Assembly: GCF_015355755.1 (NCBI RefSeq)
Contig: NZ_JACVEE010000001.1
Span: 434,001-498,000 of the forward strand
Direction of reading: 5' to 3'
Source: Nocardia sp. XZ_19_385
Lineage (GTDB): Bacteria > Actinomycetota > Actinomycetes > Mycobacteriales > Mycobacteriaceae
DNA length: 64,000 bases
The notes beneath the pieces are model-generated. The model saw only the letters and a list, made by a program, of their open reading frames with translations, was not told where the DNA came from and made no database searches. Below are positions 1-8,345 of this stretch, piece by piece; position 1 is the first letter of the stretch; each line of letters starts with the position of its first letter. The position numbers and the translations under genes are program-made.

Positions 1-477
1 ATGCCGGTGCTGGCCGAACGAACGGCCGAGGCGGGGGCGGTCGGCACGGTCGCGCTGGTCGATTACGACGACGACTACGCGGTCATCGAATTCGACCCGG
101 CCAAGGTTGTCCCGGTCCGGCAGGTATCGGCGACCCGGATCGACGGGATCGGCGAACCACCCCGGCCCGGGGATTTGGTGTGCAAGATCGGCCGCACCAC
201 CGGGTTCGGCTGCGGGATCGTGTGGGACGCGCATCCGTGGTGGTTCCAGAACGAGGCGGGATCGCAGTCCGGGGACTCCGGTGCGCCCGTCACGCTGGGT
301 GATCGCCTGGTCGGCATGAATGTGGGTCATGTTCAGGCCGACACCTCGGCGGTGGCGGTTTCGGGCCAGTCGGTGGCGGTGCCGGTCCTTGATCCGGCGG
401 TAGCTACCCAGATCGGGATGATCCTCGCGGATATCGCCGAGGCCGGCGGTGTGGGCGCGGGCTTCCGCCCCGTGTGA
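1..477 (+). CDS. Trypsin-like serine protease, C-terminal part (5' end outside window)
   Basis: The frame is open from the first base, and the 158 residues present cover only the second half of a chymotrypsin-fold protease. GDSGAP at residues 91-96 is the catalytic-serine motif. DYDDDYAVIEFD at 21-32 fits the strand carrying the catalytic aspartate. The catalytic histidine and any signal peptide would lie upstream, so the ATG at base 1 is probably internal and the gene is 5'-truncated by the window edge. Secretion and substrate cannot be judged from this part. The S1 fold is fairly certain; activity is inferred. Confidence 0.75.
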   Translation: MPVLAERTAEAGAVGTVALVDYDDDYAVIEFDPAKVVPVRQVSATRIDGIGEPPRPGDLVCKIGRTTGFGCGIVWDAHPWWFQNEAGSQSGDSGAPVTLGDRLVGMNVGHVQADTSAVAVSGQSVAVPVLDPAVATQIGMILADIAEAGGVGAGFRPV

Positions 478-513
478 CTCCGCATCACCGCTTACTACGA
501 CCGGCAGTAGTAT

Positions 514-1095
514 GTGCCGGTGCGAACACCGGCGGAGGAAGCGGCGCGACTGCGCCCTGCCCCGTCGGCTGCGGCCACCGGCGGATCCCTCAGCGGTGCC
601 CTCGTCGGATCCGCCTGCGGTGCGGTGAGTATCGCGGCGCACGCCCTCGGCGGCGGCGTGGTCTCCCTTGGTGATTCCTCGGTCGCTCTATTGCTCGGCG
701 CCTGCGCCCTGATCGGAGTCGTCGTCAGCGTGCTCCGCCGCTCGGCAGCCGCGCCCGGTCTCGGCGAGCTCGTGCTGCTGCTCATGGCGGGTCAGGCGGT
801 CGGGCATACGGCGCTGACGCTGTCGCCCTGCCATCAGCAGGTGTCGCACTCCGCCGGGCTCATGCTGCTGGCGCACGTGCTGGCGGTTCCCGTGGGCGCG
901 TTGCTGATTCGTGCCGCCGAACTCGGGCTCGCCCGCGCAGCATCCAGCGTGCGCGAGGCCGTGCGCGCGCTGCACACCCGGCCCGTCGCACCGCACGCAC
1001 CGTTCTCGATCGTCACGGTCGTTCCGGCGCTGACCGCGCGACGACTGCTCATCAGCTCCGGAATCGGGACTCGAGGGCCACCCGCGTACGCCTGA
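514..1095 (+). CDS. Four-helix integral membrane protein of unknown function
   Basis: GTG start (an out-of-frame ATG lies two bases upstream); 193 residues. Four hydrophobic segments are visible at about residues 26-48, 55-74, 83-102 and 113-136, followed by a hydrophilic C-terminal tail. Several histidines, a cysteine and a methionine lie near the membrane segments (GHTAL, SPCHQQVSH). The gene lies just upstream of, and co-directional with, a periplasmic copper chaperone gene, so a role in copper handling is possible but only inferred. I do not recognise a named family. Confidence 0.7.
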   Translation: MPVRTPAEEAARLRPAPSAAATGGSLSGALVGSACGAVSIAAHALGGGVVSLGDSSVALLLGACALIGVVVSVLRRSAAAPGLGELVLLLMAGQAVGHTALTLSPCHQQVSHSAGLMLLAHVLAVPVGALLIRAAELGLARAASSVREAVRALHTRPVAPHAPFSIVTVVPALTARRLLISSGIGTRGPPAYA

Positions 1096-1245
1096 AGCGT
1101 TCCCTCACTTTCCGCACCGTCCCGATCGGGTCGCCGGAATTGCAGTCCGTGCCACTTCGCATCGTCTGCGTTCTCGCAGGTTCTGCCGAACTTGTCGTCG
1201 TGCACGGCTGACGGCTGCCCGCTCCCATAGATTCGGAGTACATCC

Positions 1246-1788
1246 ATGTCCCTGACCACCTCCCGCCTCGCCCGCGGCGCCGCCGCCCTGGCCGCGGTCC
1301 CGTTCCTGCTCGTCGCCTGCTCCTCGAACGACGCCCCGGCCGGCAAGTCCGCCGCGGACCAGGTGTCGATCACCGACCAGTGGGTCAAGGCCGCCCCTGG
1401 CGGCATGTCCGCCGCGTTCGGCAAGATCACCAACGACAGCGACCAGACCGTCACCGTCGTCGCGGGCTCCAGCCCGGTCTCCAGCAGCGTCGAACTGCAC
1501 GAAATGATCACCAAGGCCGACGGCACCAAGATGATGCAGCCCAAGCCCGGCGGCTACACCATCGCCCCGCACGCCGCCCTGACCCTGAAGCCCGGCGCCG
1601 ACCACATCATGTTCATGGGTCTGCACCAGGAGTTGCGCACCGGTTCGGACACCCCGATCACCCTCGTCTTCGGTGACGGCACGTCCAAGACGTTCACCGC
1701 GCAAGTCCGGGACTTCCCCGGCAACCAGGAGAACTACGGCACCGACGGCGAGCACGGCGCCCAGCCGACCCCTGCCCCCGGTGCCTGA
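1246..1788 (+). CDS. PCu(A)C-family copper chaperone, lipoprotein
   Basis: 180 residues. The lipobox LLVAC ends at Cys25, giving a membrane-anchored extracytoplasmic protein. The PCu(A)C (DUF461) copper site is present as the family pattern H-x-M ... M ... H-x-M: His85 and Met87, Met96/97, then His120 and Met122. The family carries Cu(I) outside the cytoplasm, in other bacteria for cytochrome oxidase assembly. The stop codon overlaps the start of the downstream DyP peroxidase, which implies coupled translation. Family assignment is strong; the client protein is unknown. Confidence 0.93.
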   Translation: MSLTTSRLARGAAALAAVPFLLVACSSNDAPAGKSAADQVSITDQWVKAAPGGMSAAFGKITNDSDQTVTVVAGSSPVSSSVELHEMITKADGTKMMQPKPGGYTIAPHAALTLKPGADHIMFMGLHQELRTGSDTPITLVFGDGTSKTFTAQVRDFPGNQENYGTDGEHGAQPTPAPGA

Positions 1789-2989
1789 GGCGAATTCGCG
1801 GTCCGGCTTCACCCGGCGGCGCCTGATCGGCGGTGGCGCCGCCGCGGCGGGCGCGGCCGGGCTCGGCCTGGGCGCGGTCGCGCTGACCAGAGCCGAGCCC
1901 GCGCCTCAGCACCGGCCCGCACCGACCGCGACCGAACCGTTCTACGGCCGACATCAGGCCGGGATCACGACCGCGCCACAGGATCACGTGGCGTTCGTCG
2001 GATTCGATCTGCGTCCGGGCACCACCCGCGAGGACATCGCGGGCATCCTGCAGATCTGGACCGGTGACGCCGCCCGCCTGACCGCGGGCACCCCTGCCCT
2101 CGCCGACACCGAACCGCATCTGACCCAGCGTCCCGCCCGACTCACCGTCACCTTCGGATTCGGGCCCGCGGTCTTCACCGTCGCGGGCTTGGAGCACCGC
2201 AAACCGGAGTGGCTCCGGCCGCTGCCGCCGTTCCGCATCGACAAACTCGAACCCCAGTGGAACGACGGAGATCTGCTGATCCAGGTCTGCGCCGACGAGG
2301 TAACCACGGTGGCACACGCGGTACGGGTACTGTGCCGCAGCGTCACCACCCTCACCACGGTGCGCTGGGTCCAACGCGGATTCCGCAACGCCGCCCCAGG
2401 ACAAACCCCGCGCAACCTGATGGGCCAGGTCGACGGCACCGAAAACCTCACCGCCGCCACCGATTTCGATCACCTGGTCTGGGACGACGGCGCCACCCAC
2501 CCCTGGCTCACCGGCGGCACCTCGCTCGTCCTGCGGCGAATCGCCATGAACCTGGAAACCTGGGACGAAATCGACCCGGACGGAAGGGAACTCAGCGTCG
2601 GCCGCAAAATCGACACCGGAGCACCCCTAACCGGAACCAAGGAATTCGATCCACCGGATTTCGAAGCCACCGACCAGCACGGCATCCCGATCATCCCGCA
2701 GTCGTCCCACATCGCCCGCGCACACCACACCCACGATGGTGAAAGGTTCCTACGGCGCGGCTACAACTACGACGACGCCCCCGCCCCTGGGCAGGTCTCC
2801 AACTCGGGCCTGCTCTTCGCGGCATTCCAACGGGATGTAGACACGCAGTATCTGCCGGTCCAGCAACGGCTGGCGGACTTCGACGCCCTCAACGTGTGGA
2901 CCACACCCGTGGGGTCGTCGGTGTTCGTCATCCCGCCGGGCGTCGAGTCCCCCGGCGCGTACATCGGGCAATCACTGTTCGAAGGCTAG
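1781..2989 (+). CDS. Dyp-type heme peroxidase, Tat-exported (EfeB-like)
   Basis: 402 residues from the GTG at 1781, which overlaps the stop of the copper-chaperone gene; the frame extends further upstream but inside that gene. The N-terminus has a twin-arginine signal (RRRLIGGG near residue 12, then a long Ala/Gly core). The DyP signature GxxDG appears as GQVDGTEN near residue 215, and the SSHIARAHH segment near residue 308 supplies the proximal heme histidine. DyP enzymes use H2O2 to oxidise dyes or porphyrin-like substrates; EfeB members act in iron uptake. Pairing with a copper chaperone is notable. A symmetric terminator follows. Confidence 0.92.
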   Translation: MPEANSRSGFTRRRLIGGGAAAAGAAGLGLGAVALTRAEPAPQHRPAPTATEPFYGRHQAGITTAPQDHVAFVGFDLRPGTTREDIAGILQIWTGDAARLTAGTPALADTEPHLTQRPARLTVTFGFGPAVFTVAGLEHRKPEWLRPLPPFRIDKLEPQWNDGDLLIQVCADEVTTVAHAVRVLCRSVTTLTTVRWVQRGFRNAAPGQTPRNLMGQVDGTENLTAATDFDHLVWDDGATHPWLTGGTSLVLRRIAMNLETWDEIDPDGRELSVGRKIDTGAPLTGTKEFDPPDFEATDQHGIPIIPQSSHIARAHHTHDGERFLRRGYNYDDAPAPGQVSNSGLLFAAFQRDVDTQYLPVQQRLADFDALNVWTTPVGSSVFVIPPGVESPGAYIGQSLFEG

Positions 2990-3014
2990 ATCCACAAAGC
3001 AGCGCACCGAACCA

Positions 3015-3063
3015 AATCGGCAGGACGAAGGCCGAGCGCAAGCGAGGCTTCGTCCTGCCGATT
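3015..3063. terminator. Bidirectional terminator between convergent genes
   Basis: Perfect 16-bp inverted repeat (arms 3015-3030 and 3048-3063, core CGGCAGGACGAAG) with a 17-base loop. It is A-rich before the left arm and overlaps the stop codon of the minus-strand membrane-protein gene, so it can end transcription from both sides. Confidence 0.8.
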
Positions 3064-3412
3064 ACGACCAAAGGGTTGCGACCAACACATTCACGATCGC
3101 GAGTCCGCCCGCAGCATGGGTCATCCACGGAATATCCTTGCCGCGCTTGGCATCCGCTCGCCCCATCTCGGCGAACGCCGCGACGAGCACGGAAATAACC
3201 AGCTTGATCCCGATCTTCATCATGTTGGGGTCCTTGCCGAGCGAGTCGATCGACTCGGCCAACCCCACCAGGATCACACCGGTGATGATCTGCGCCCGAG
3301 CACCCCAGACCATCACTTCGTTGACCTTGGGCTGCCCGGCCGCATATCCACCGACCACCGCGGCCATCCCCAGCAGATGGGTGACAACCACCAGGTTGTA
3401 AACGAAATCCAT
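3062..3412 (-). CDS. Small four-helix membrane protein
   Basis: 116 residues and mostly hydrophobic, with segments at about 5-25, 36-52, 66-84 and 96-114. HLLGMAAVVGGY near the N-terminus and HAAGGLAIVNV near the C-terminus place one histidine inside or at the edge of a helix. A GGAG ribosome site lies just before the ATG. It resembles conserved hypothetical membrane proteins of mycobacteria and nocardiae. No enzymatic motif is visible. It is monocistronic and convergent with the DyP gene. Confidence 0.75.
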   Translation of the reverse strand: MDFVYNLVVVTHLLGMAAVVGGYAAGQPKVNEVMVWGARAQIITGVILVGLAESIDSLGKDPNMMKIGIKLVISVLVAAFAEMGRADAKRGKDIPWMTHAAGGLAIVNVLVATLWS

Positions 3413-3552
3413 GACGCTCCGATTGCTCCAGAAGGACAGTCCTACCAGCTGAAATACCGGCGCTCAGCCTAGCCCATCGGAGTGGTCCGCGACCTGTGGG
3501 TTCGTGTGAAACCTGGGATCGGTAGGAGGCTCACGCGACATCTACTTACCCC

Positions 3553-3951
3553 ATGACAACTTCTCAACCTCCCACGAACCAACCGCAATCCGCCGGCCTG
3601 GACAAGAAGACCAGCGCGATCCTGTCCTACGCGCTGGGCTGGCTCACCGGAATCATCTTCCTGTTCATAGGAAAGAACGACCCCGACGTGAAATTCCATG
3701 CCGCCCAATCGATCGTCTTCTTCGGAGCGGTCTCGGTGGTCAATATCGTTCTGAGCCTCGCCGGCTCGCTCCTCGGAGTCCTGGGGATCATCTTCAGCCT
3801 CGCCGGACTCGCAGTCGCGGTCTTCGCACTCATCGTCTGGATCATGGCCATGGTCCAGGCGAACAACACCGGCGGTGTCCGCGCGCCACTTCCCATCGTC
3901 GGCAAATTCACTGCCCCCTACGCCGATCAGCTGGCCAACTCGGTCAAGTAG
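3553..3951 (+). CDS. DUF4870-family membrane protein
   Basis: 132 residues. A Pro/Gln-rich cytoplasmic N-terminus leads to three hydrophobic segments at about 26-42, 54-78 and 80-100. The pattern SYALGWLTGIIFLFIGK...VKFHAAQS is characteristic of DUF4870, a small Tic20-like membrane family of unknown function. The gene stands alone between two strong terminators. Confidence 0.82.
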   Translation: MTTSQPPTNQPQSAGLDKKTSAILSYALGWLTGIIFLFIGKNDPDVKFHAAQSIVFFGAVSVVNIVLSLAGSLLGVLGIIFSLAGLAVAVFALIVWIMAMVQANNTGGVRAPLPIVGKFTAPYADQLANSVK

Positions 3952-3967
3952 CGGCATATCCGAAGAG

Positions 3968-3996
3968 CAACGGCCCGAGGCTATCTCGGGCCGTTG
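3968..3996. terminator. Bidirectional terminator
   Basis: Perfect 12-bp stem CAACGGCCCGAG / CTCGGGCCGTTG with a 5-base loop, placed between the stops of the DUF4870 gene (+) and the oxygenase gene (-). Confidence 0.8.
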
Positions 3997-4000
3997 TCGT

Positions 4001-5353
4001 CTACTGATGCGGCCGGACGACGATCGCCGCGCGCCGATACCAGAAATTGGCGTTGTTTCCTTCGTTGCCCATGTACCCCTCCAACTCTGACGCGAAAGGC
4101 TCCAGCGCCGATGTTGTTGCACCCGTGCACAACTCCTCGTCCAGGACCCGCGCCGCCTCGGGCTTACCGGCTGCTCCCGACCGATCGATCAGCCACGTCA
4201 ACGTGAGGTCGGACCAGCGCAGCTCGCCGAGCTCATCCGAGCCCGGCTCCAAGGGAAGACTGGAACGTACCGGAAGTCGTGCGACATCATCGGAGACCGG
4301 GTCGATCATCTCCCCCTCGTCATCGAAATCCACCTCGGAACGTTCGACGCATTTCCATCCGTCCGCAACGCGTTCCCAGCGCTGCCGATAGATCAGCATC
4401 GAGGTGGTGTAATCCTCTTCCTCATAGCATTCCTCGGCCTCCGCCAGCGCCAGCGCGGTGTCGTATCCCGCGATTTCGGCCGCCGCGAGCAGCATTCCGG
4501 TGCGGCCCGCATCGCCGCCTTTGAGCCGGTCCCACCCGAAACCGTTCTGAGAATATTGATGATCCATCAGGTAGACGAGTTGCCGGGGTGGCCGGGGTGC
4601 CGACTGAGGGTAGGAATCCGCCGATTCGACCGGTGTGGTGAAATGCGCGCGCAATTGCTCGGCCAACAGCGCGACCGACGAATGCCGGGCGAAATCGGTG
4701 CCGTCGGGTCCGGTACGTCCCTTCGCCATCAGGTTGTAGGTCAACGTAATTCGGTATCCGTCGGTGACCGGCAGCACCTCGTGCTCACAGTCGCTGTAGA
4801 ACGCGACGAAGGACAACCGCTCCGGCGACCCTTTGTCGATGACCCGCGTCCCCTGCTGCTCGATCACCAGCTCCCCGCCGGTGAACGCCGAAGGCAACGT
4901 CACCACCAACGTGCCGATCATGCCCTCGGTCTTCTCCGAATCCTGGTGGCGCTGAAAGAATTGCCCCGGCTCATACACCAGCATCGAATGCAGCTCCGCG
5001 GACAACTCACAATCCGCGGACAGCCCCAGCTCGCCCCGCAGGGTGTCCAGCAGGGGCAGCAGCGTCTCGTGCCACCGCCCCTCGTCGATCGCCACCCGCT
5101 CCCGCGGAACCTCCCATGTGTCACGCACATTCGCGTCCAGCAGCGTCTGCTCGCGCAGCCCATACCGCGCCGGACGCGCGACCTCGCACAGTCGCCGCGC
5201 CTGACCCGGCGGCACCGGCAACTCGAGCCGCCCCACCCCCTCCACCTCTACCACGAGGTTCTCCGCCGACCCTGTGCGCTGCGCGGCGAATGACCCCGCC
5301 GACGACACCGAACCCATAAGCTCACCGATCGCCCGTAAAGTGCTGTCCGACAT
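4001..5353 (-). CDS. 2-oxoglutarate/Fe(II)-dependent oxygenase (prolyl-4-hydroxylase-like)
   Basis: 450 residues from the ATG at 5353, chosen because AGGGAGA stands just upstream; a start seven codons earlier lacks this. The double-stranded beta-helix shows the iron triad: HxD in RHQDSEK (near residue 138) and the distal His in CEHEV (near 190). The 2-oxoglutarate arginine lies in RITLTY (near 200). SMLVYEPGQFF before the HxD is typical of the P4H/2OG-FeII_Oxy_3 group. The C-terminal 200 residues are acidic, with no catalytic motif, and may bind a partner. The substrate is unknown; self-standing gene. Confidence 0.85.
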   Translation of the reverse strand: MSDSTLRAIGELMGSVSSAGSFAAQRTGSAENLVVEVEGVGRLELPVPPGQARRLCEVARPARYGLREQTLLDANVRDTWEVPRERVAIDEGRWHETLLPLLDTLRGELGLSADCELSAELHSMLVYEPGQFFQRHQDSEKTEGMIGTLVVTLPSAFTGGELVIEQQGTRVIDKGSPERLSFVAFYSDCEHEVLPVTDGYRITLTYNLMAKGRTGPDGTDFARHSSVALLAEQLRAHFTTPVESADSYPQSAPRPPRQLVYLMDHQYSQNGFGWDRLKGGDAGRTGMLLAAAEIAGYDTALALAEAEECYEEEDYTTSMLIYRQRWERVADGWKCVERSEVDFDDEGEMIDPVSDDVARLPVRSSLPLEPGSDELGELRWSDLTLTWLIDRSGAAGKPEAARVLDEELCTGATTSALEPFASELEGYMGNEGNNANFWYRRAAIVVRPHQ

Positions 5354-5558
5354 CACGTCTCCCTTGTTCAACAATGTTCACAGGCATCCTCTCGAGTCCC
5401 ACCGACAATCCGTGCGGGAGCCTGCGCCGGGAGGGGGTGGGCCGCGAAACCCTCTGAATGGGTTCGGGTTCCGCGACTTCGGAGTCTCCTACCGGACCCA
5501 CGCGATTTCTCCACATTTGGTCACCGGATCGGACACAACTGGTCGATACAGTGACCGC

Positions 5559-6533
5559 GTGTTCGCTCGTGATAAATCGTGGAATCGCTTGAACCGTCCC
5601 GCGTACATATTGCATGTCGTTGCCGTCGGTGCGCTGGCTGTGGCGTGGGCGGCGATCGGGCTCGGACTGTACTCGGAGCCGGGCGCGGATCCACGGTTCG
5701 AGCTCGAAGCGGGCGGCCGTTTCGCGGCCAACCTCATGGTCTATTGGCCGTTCCTGCTCGTGATCACCCCACTGCTGGTCATCACCGGCATTTTCGGGCT
5801 GATGCCATACCGGTTCGCGCCCGGCGGCACCATCGTGGGTGCGGTAGTTGCCAGCTTGTTCGCTCAGTGGGCAGGAACCGAGCTGTACCTGTCCGATTAC
5901 AAGCCGGCGTTATCCGGACACCTCGACACGAGCCTCGTCGCGGCGTGCTTCGCACTTGCCACAGCGTTCGCGGCAGCCTTCCTGCACTTGTACGGCAACC
6001 GATCCGGTCGCACGCGCGCCGCCTCGATACGAGGCGGAGCAGTGCTGGTAATCGCCATTCTCGTCAGTGCGATGGTCACCATTCCGCCGCTGATCGCGGG
6101 CAGCGACACCCCATCCGGTGTCCTGGCTCGGCTCATCACCAACCCCCATTGCGGCAGGAACTTGTCGGACTGGACCGACGAGGGACAGACGACCGTCTAC
6201 ACGGGCGGCGCAACACAGTCATATCCGCCGAAAGATCTGCCCGACAACGCATTCGGGGTCGTAGTCAAACTGCGTAACGGCGCAGGCAGCGTCGAAACCA
6301 CCCCGCCGACCGCGCTCTCATTCCAAGCCGAGCTGCCATTGAAGTCGGGCCCGCCGGGAACCGAAGTGATGCTGTATCAACCTGGCACAGGCACCGAGTT
6401 CGCGTTTACTCACCTGCGCGCGCCGAATTGCGAGCCCGGCAGCAGCCGGGTGGTTTCCGCGTCCTACCAATATGCGGACTACGGCGGAACAAACACATCT
6501 CAGATTCAGGGCACGCTATCTCGTAGGGACTAA
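5559..6533 (+). CDS. Membrane protein with extracytoplasmic C-terminal domain
   Basis: 324 residues from the GTG at 5559; the frame is open further upstream but overlaps the divergent oxygenase promoter, so the shorter form is preferred. Four transmembrane segments lie at about 15-34, 55-80, 85-105 and 125-145, with another near 160-180. A soluble domain of about 140 residues follows with two cysteines (PHCGRN, APNCEPG) that could form a disulfide outside the cell. No family was recognised. Confidence 0.7.
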   Translation: MFARDKSWNRLNRPAYILHVVAVGALAVAWAAIGLGLYSEPGADPRFELEAGGRFAANLMVYWPFLLVITPLLVITGIFGLMPYRFAPGGTIVGAVVASLFAQWAGTELYLSDYKPALSGHLDTSLVAACFALATAFAAAFLHLYGNRSGRTRAASIRGGAVLVIAILVSAMVTIPPLIAGSDTPSGVLARLITNPHCGRNLSDWTDEGQTTVYTGGATQSYPPKDLPDNAFGVVVKLRNGAGSVETTPPTALSFQAELPLKSGPPGTEVMLYQPGTGTEFAFTHLRAPNCEPGSSRVVSASYQYADYGGTNTSQIQGTLSRRD

Positions 6534-6538
6534 CGCGA

Positions 6539-6855
6539 TCAGCCGATCGCTGGTGCGAGATATTCCAGCGCATAGCCATCGCCGGAGGGGGTCACGCGGG
6601 CGATGCCGGGTGAGTCGAGGTGTGCGCCGGCTACGAAGTGGTGTGGTTGGGTCAGTTGTTCGAGGAGGGCCGCTCGCGCGACGCGGGCCTGGGACTGGTT
6701 GCCGTCGAGCTCCCAGGACACGCTCGGCCGATCGAATTGGAGCGTGGGGACGTGAACGGTGTCGCCCCAGGCGAGCACCCGTCTCGCAACGAGATCACCT
6801 GCAGATCGCCGAATTCGAACGTGGCATGGTGCCGGTCACTCGAGATCAAACGCAT
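6539..6855 (-). pseudogene. Metallo-beta-lactamase-fold hydrolase, internally deleted remnant
   Basis: Two pieces of one MBL-fold gene are joined out of frame. From the ATG at 6855 about 26 residues read as a normal N-terminus (MRLISSDRHHATFEFGDLQ, then VISLRDG). At about 6778 the frame shifts into a normal C-terminus (VLAWGDTVHVPTLQFD ... FVAGAHLDSPG) running to the stop at 6539. The middle, including the HxHxDH metal site, is missing. Intact relatives are roughly 270-300 residues, so about 160-190 codons are gone. It is not expected to be functional. Confidence 0.75.
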
Positions 6856-6904
6856 GGAACCTCCATCGTGTGGACACACATAGCGTGTCCCGGGCGGAGG
6901 CGAG

Positions 6905-7141
6905 ATGATCGTCCACTACCTCCCGGCGCAGGTCTCTTTGGGGCTGCTGCCCGCATACCCGCCGGGTACGGAGAAACAACTCGTGGTACTCGAAGGCACC
7001 CTCACCGTCGCTATCGGCGGCATCATCGAGACCCTGAATACAGGCGACTCCATGTTCTTCCAGGCTGACGCGGACCACGGCTTCGCCAACCGAACGAACG
7101 CTCCCTGCGAATACATAATGGTCATCTCGCGCAGAACCTGA
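6905..7141 (+). CDS. Single cupin domain (possible remnant of an XRE-cupin regulator)
   Basis: 78 residues after a GGAGG site. The sequence matches the C-terminal cupin_2 half of XRE-cupin regulators: PPGTEKQLVVLEGTLTV, then LNTGDSMFFQADADHGFAN with the conserved His. The HTH part is absent, and the same frame has a stop eight codons upstream. It lies next to an MBL-fold pseudogene, so it may be a decayed gene rather than a true mini-protein. The ribosome site would still allow expression. Confidence 0.5.
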   Translation: MIVHYLPAQVSLGLLPAYPPGTEKQLVVLEGTLTVAIGGIIETLNTGDSMFFQADADHGFANRTNAPCEYIMVISRRT

Positions 7142-7245
7142 AGCGTGCAATACCACAGAATGCGGACCAGAGTTGTTGCGGCTCGGAACATCCCGAGAAC
7201 TGCGGTCGGGCCGAGGTGCGCGAGGCGGGTAGCTACGCGCCAATA

Positions 7246-7267
7246 TTACCTTGACGAGTCAATGTAA
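7246..7267. promoter_or_regulatory. Operator palindrome 1 upstream of alpha/beta hydrolase
   Basis: Half-sites TTACCTTGAC and GTCAATGTAA (9 of 10 complementary) separated by GA. The site has the size and symmetry of a TetR- or MarR-family operator. TTGACG inside it could also serve as a -35 element. Confidence 0.55.
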
Positions 7268-7271
7268 TGAG

Positions 7272-7297
7272 CTTTACCTTGGATACTCAAGGTAAAG
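7272..7297. promoter_or_regulatory. Operator palindrome 2 upstream of alpha/beta hydrolase
   Basis: Perfect 10-bp inverted repeat CTTTACCTTG / CAAGGTAAAG around six bases, sharing the TTACCTTG half-site with palindrome 1 at a centre distance of 28 bp. It ends directly on the ribosome site (AAAGGAGG), so a bound repressor would block both RNA polymerase and ribosomes. No regulator gene is adjacent. Confidence 0.6.
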
Positions 7298-7308
7298 GAG
7301 GCTGCGTC

Positions 7309-8187
7309 GTGCATGGACAATCCACGATTCCGGCGATGACCGAGTTGGCGGCGACACTGGGCGTCGCGATCCACGATCCGGCGCCGCCCCGCGAGATCCG
7401 CTTCTCCCGTGCGGGCTGCCGGCTGCACGGATTCGACTGGGGCGGAACCCGATCCCCGCTACTGCTGCTGCACGGCGGCAGATTGACCGCGCACACATGG
7501 GATTTCGTCTGCCTCGGCCTGCGCGGCGCCGCCCGGCTGGTCGCACTGGATCTGCGTGGACACGGCGACAGCGACTGGTCCGGCGACTACCGCATCGACA
7601 CCATGGCGGCCGACGTCGTCGCCGCGGCCGACCATCTCGGCTTCGATCGCGTCGGGCTGGTCGGCATGTCGCTCGGCGGCGTCGTCGCGGCCCACGTCGC
7701 CGAGACGCGGCCCGACCGCGTAGAGCGACTGGCGCTCGTCGATGTCGCACCTGGCGTGAACTTCGAAAGCACCCGGCGCATGCGGGAATTCATCACCGGA
7801 CTCGGCCCGGTGCGGGAACTCGAAACGGTGGTGGAGGCCGCGGTGCGGGTCAATCCCCATGCCAACCGCGCGACTGTCACCTATCGCATGAGCACGCTGT
7901 TTCGCCGCGCACCCGATGGCGCTTGGATACCTAAGGCCGATCCGAGCCCACCCGACTTCCCTGCCATTCTCGCGGCCATCGATCGGCTGCCCGCCCAGCT
8001 GACCCGGATACCGGTGCTACTGGTGCGCGGCGAACGCAGCAGAGCACTCCCCCAAGCCGCCGCCGAACAGCTGGTCGAGCGCATTCCGGACGGGAAACTC
8101 GTAGTCGTACCGGACGCGGGTCACAACGTCCAGGAGGACAATCCGGCTGCGCTGATCACCGCCTTGCGCGCCTTCCTGACACGCTGA
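7309..8187 (+). CDS. Alpha/beta-hydrolase fold protein
   Basis: 292 residues from the GTG at 7309, chosen for AAAGGAGG seven bases upstream; an ATG at 7267 lies inside the operators. The oxyanion HG appears in LLLLHGG, the nucleophile elbow is GMSLGG near residue 120, and the catalytic histidine is in DAGHNVQ near 271. DLRGHGDSDWSGDY is typical of the esterase/haloalkane-dehalogenase-like branch. The acid residue was not located with certainty. Two operator palindromes in front suggest tight repression. The substrate is unknown. Confidence 0.85.
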   Translation: MHGQSTIPAMTELAATLGVAIHDPAPPREIRFSRAGCRLHGFDWGGTRSPLLLLHGGRLTAHTWDFVCLGLRGAARLVALDLRGHGDSDWSGDYRIDTMAADVVAAADHLGFDRVGLVGMSLGGVVAAHVAETRPDRVERLALVDVAPGVNFESTRRMREFITGLGPVRELETVVEAAVRVNPHANRATVTYRMSTLFRRAPDGAWIPKADPSPPDFPAILAAIDRLPAQLTRIPVLLVRGERSRALPQAAAEQLVERIPDGKLVVVPDAGHNVQEDNPAALITALRAFLTR

Positions 8188-8294
8188 CTGTGACGAAAAC
8201 GCCTGGCGTTGCCGCCGAAATCGACCGGAACAGCCGATCGATGACCGCCTGATCCCGCACCGGTGAGCGAGTGTCGAGGGTGGGCCCGAGCGCC

Positions 8295-8332
8295 ATGTCC
8301 GAATCCAGCCGGACATCGGATGATCATGTCCG
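8295..8332. promoter_or_regulatory. Triple ATGTCCG motif before the SDR gene
   Basis: ATGTCCG at 8295-8301 and CGGACAT at 8310-8316 form an inverted pair with an 8-base spacer. A third, direct copy of ATGTCCG lies at 8326-8332, just before the SDR start. The repetition suggests a regulator site, but none is known. Confidence 0.4.
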
Positions 8333-8345
8333 TTGAATAGCTTTC

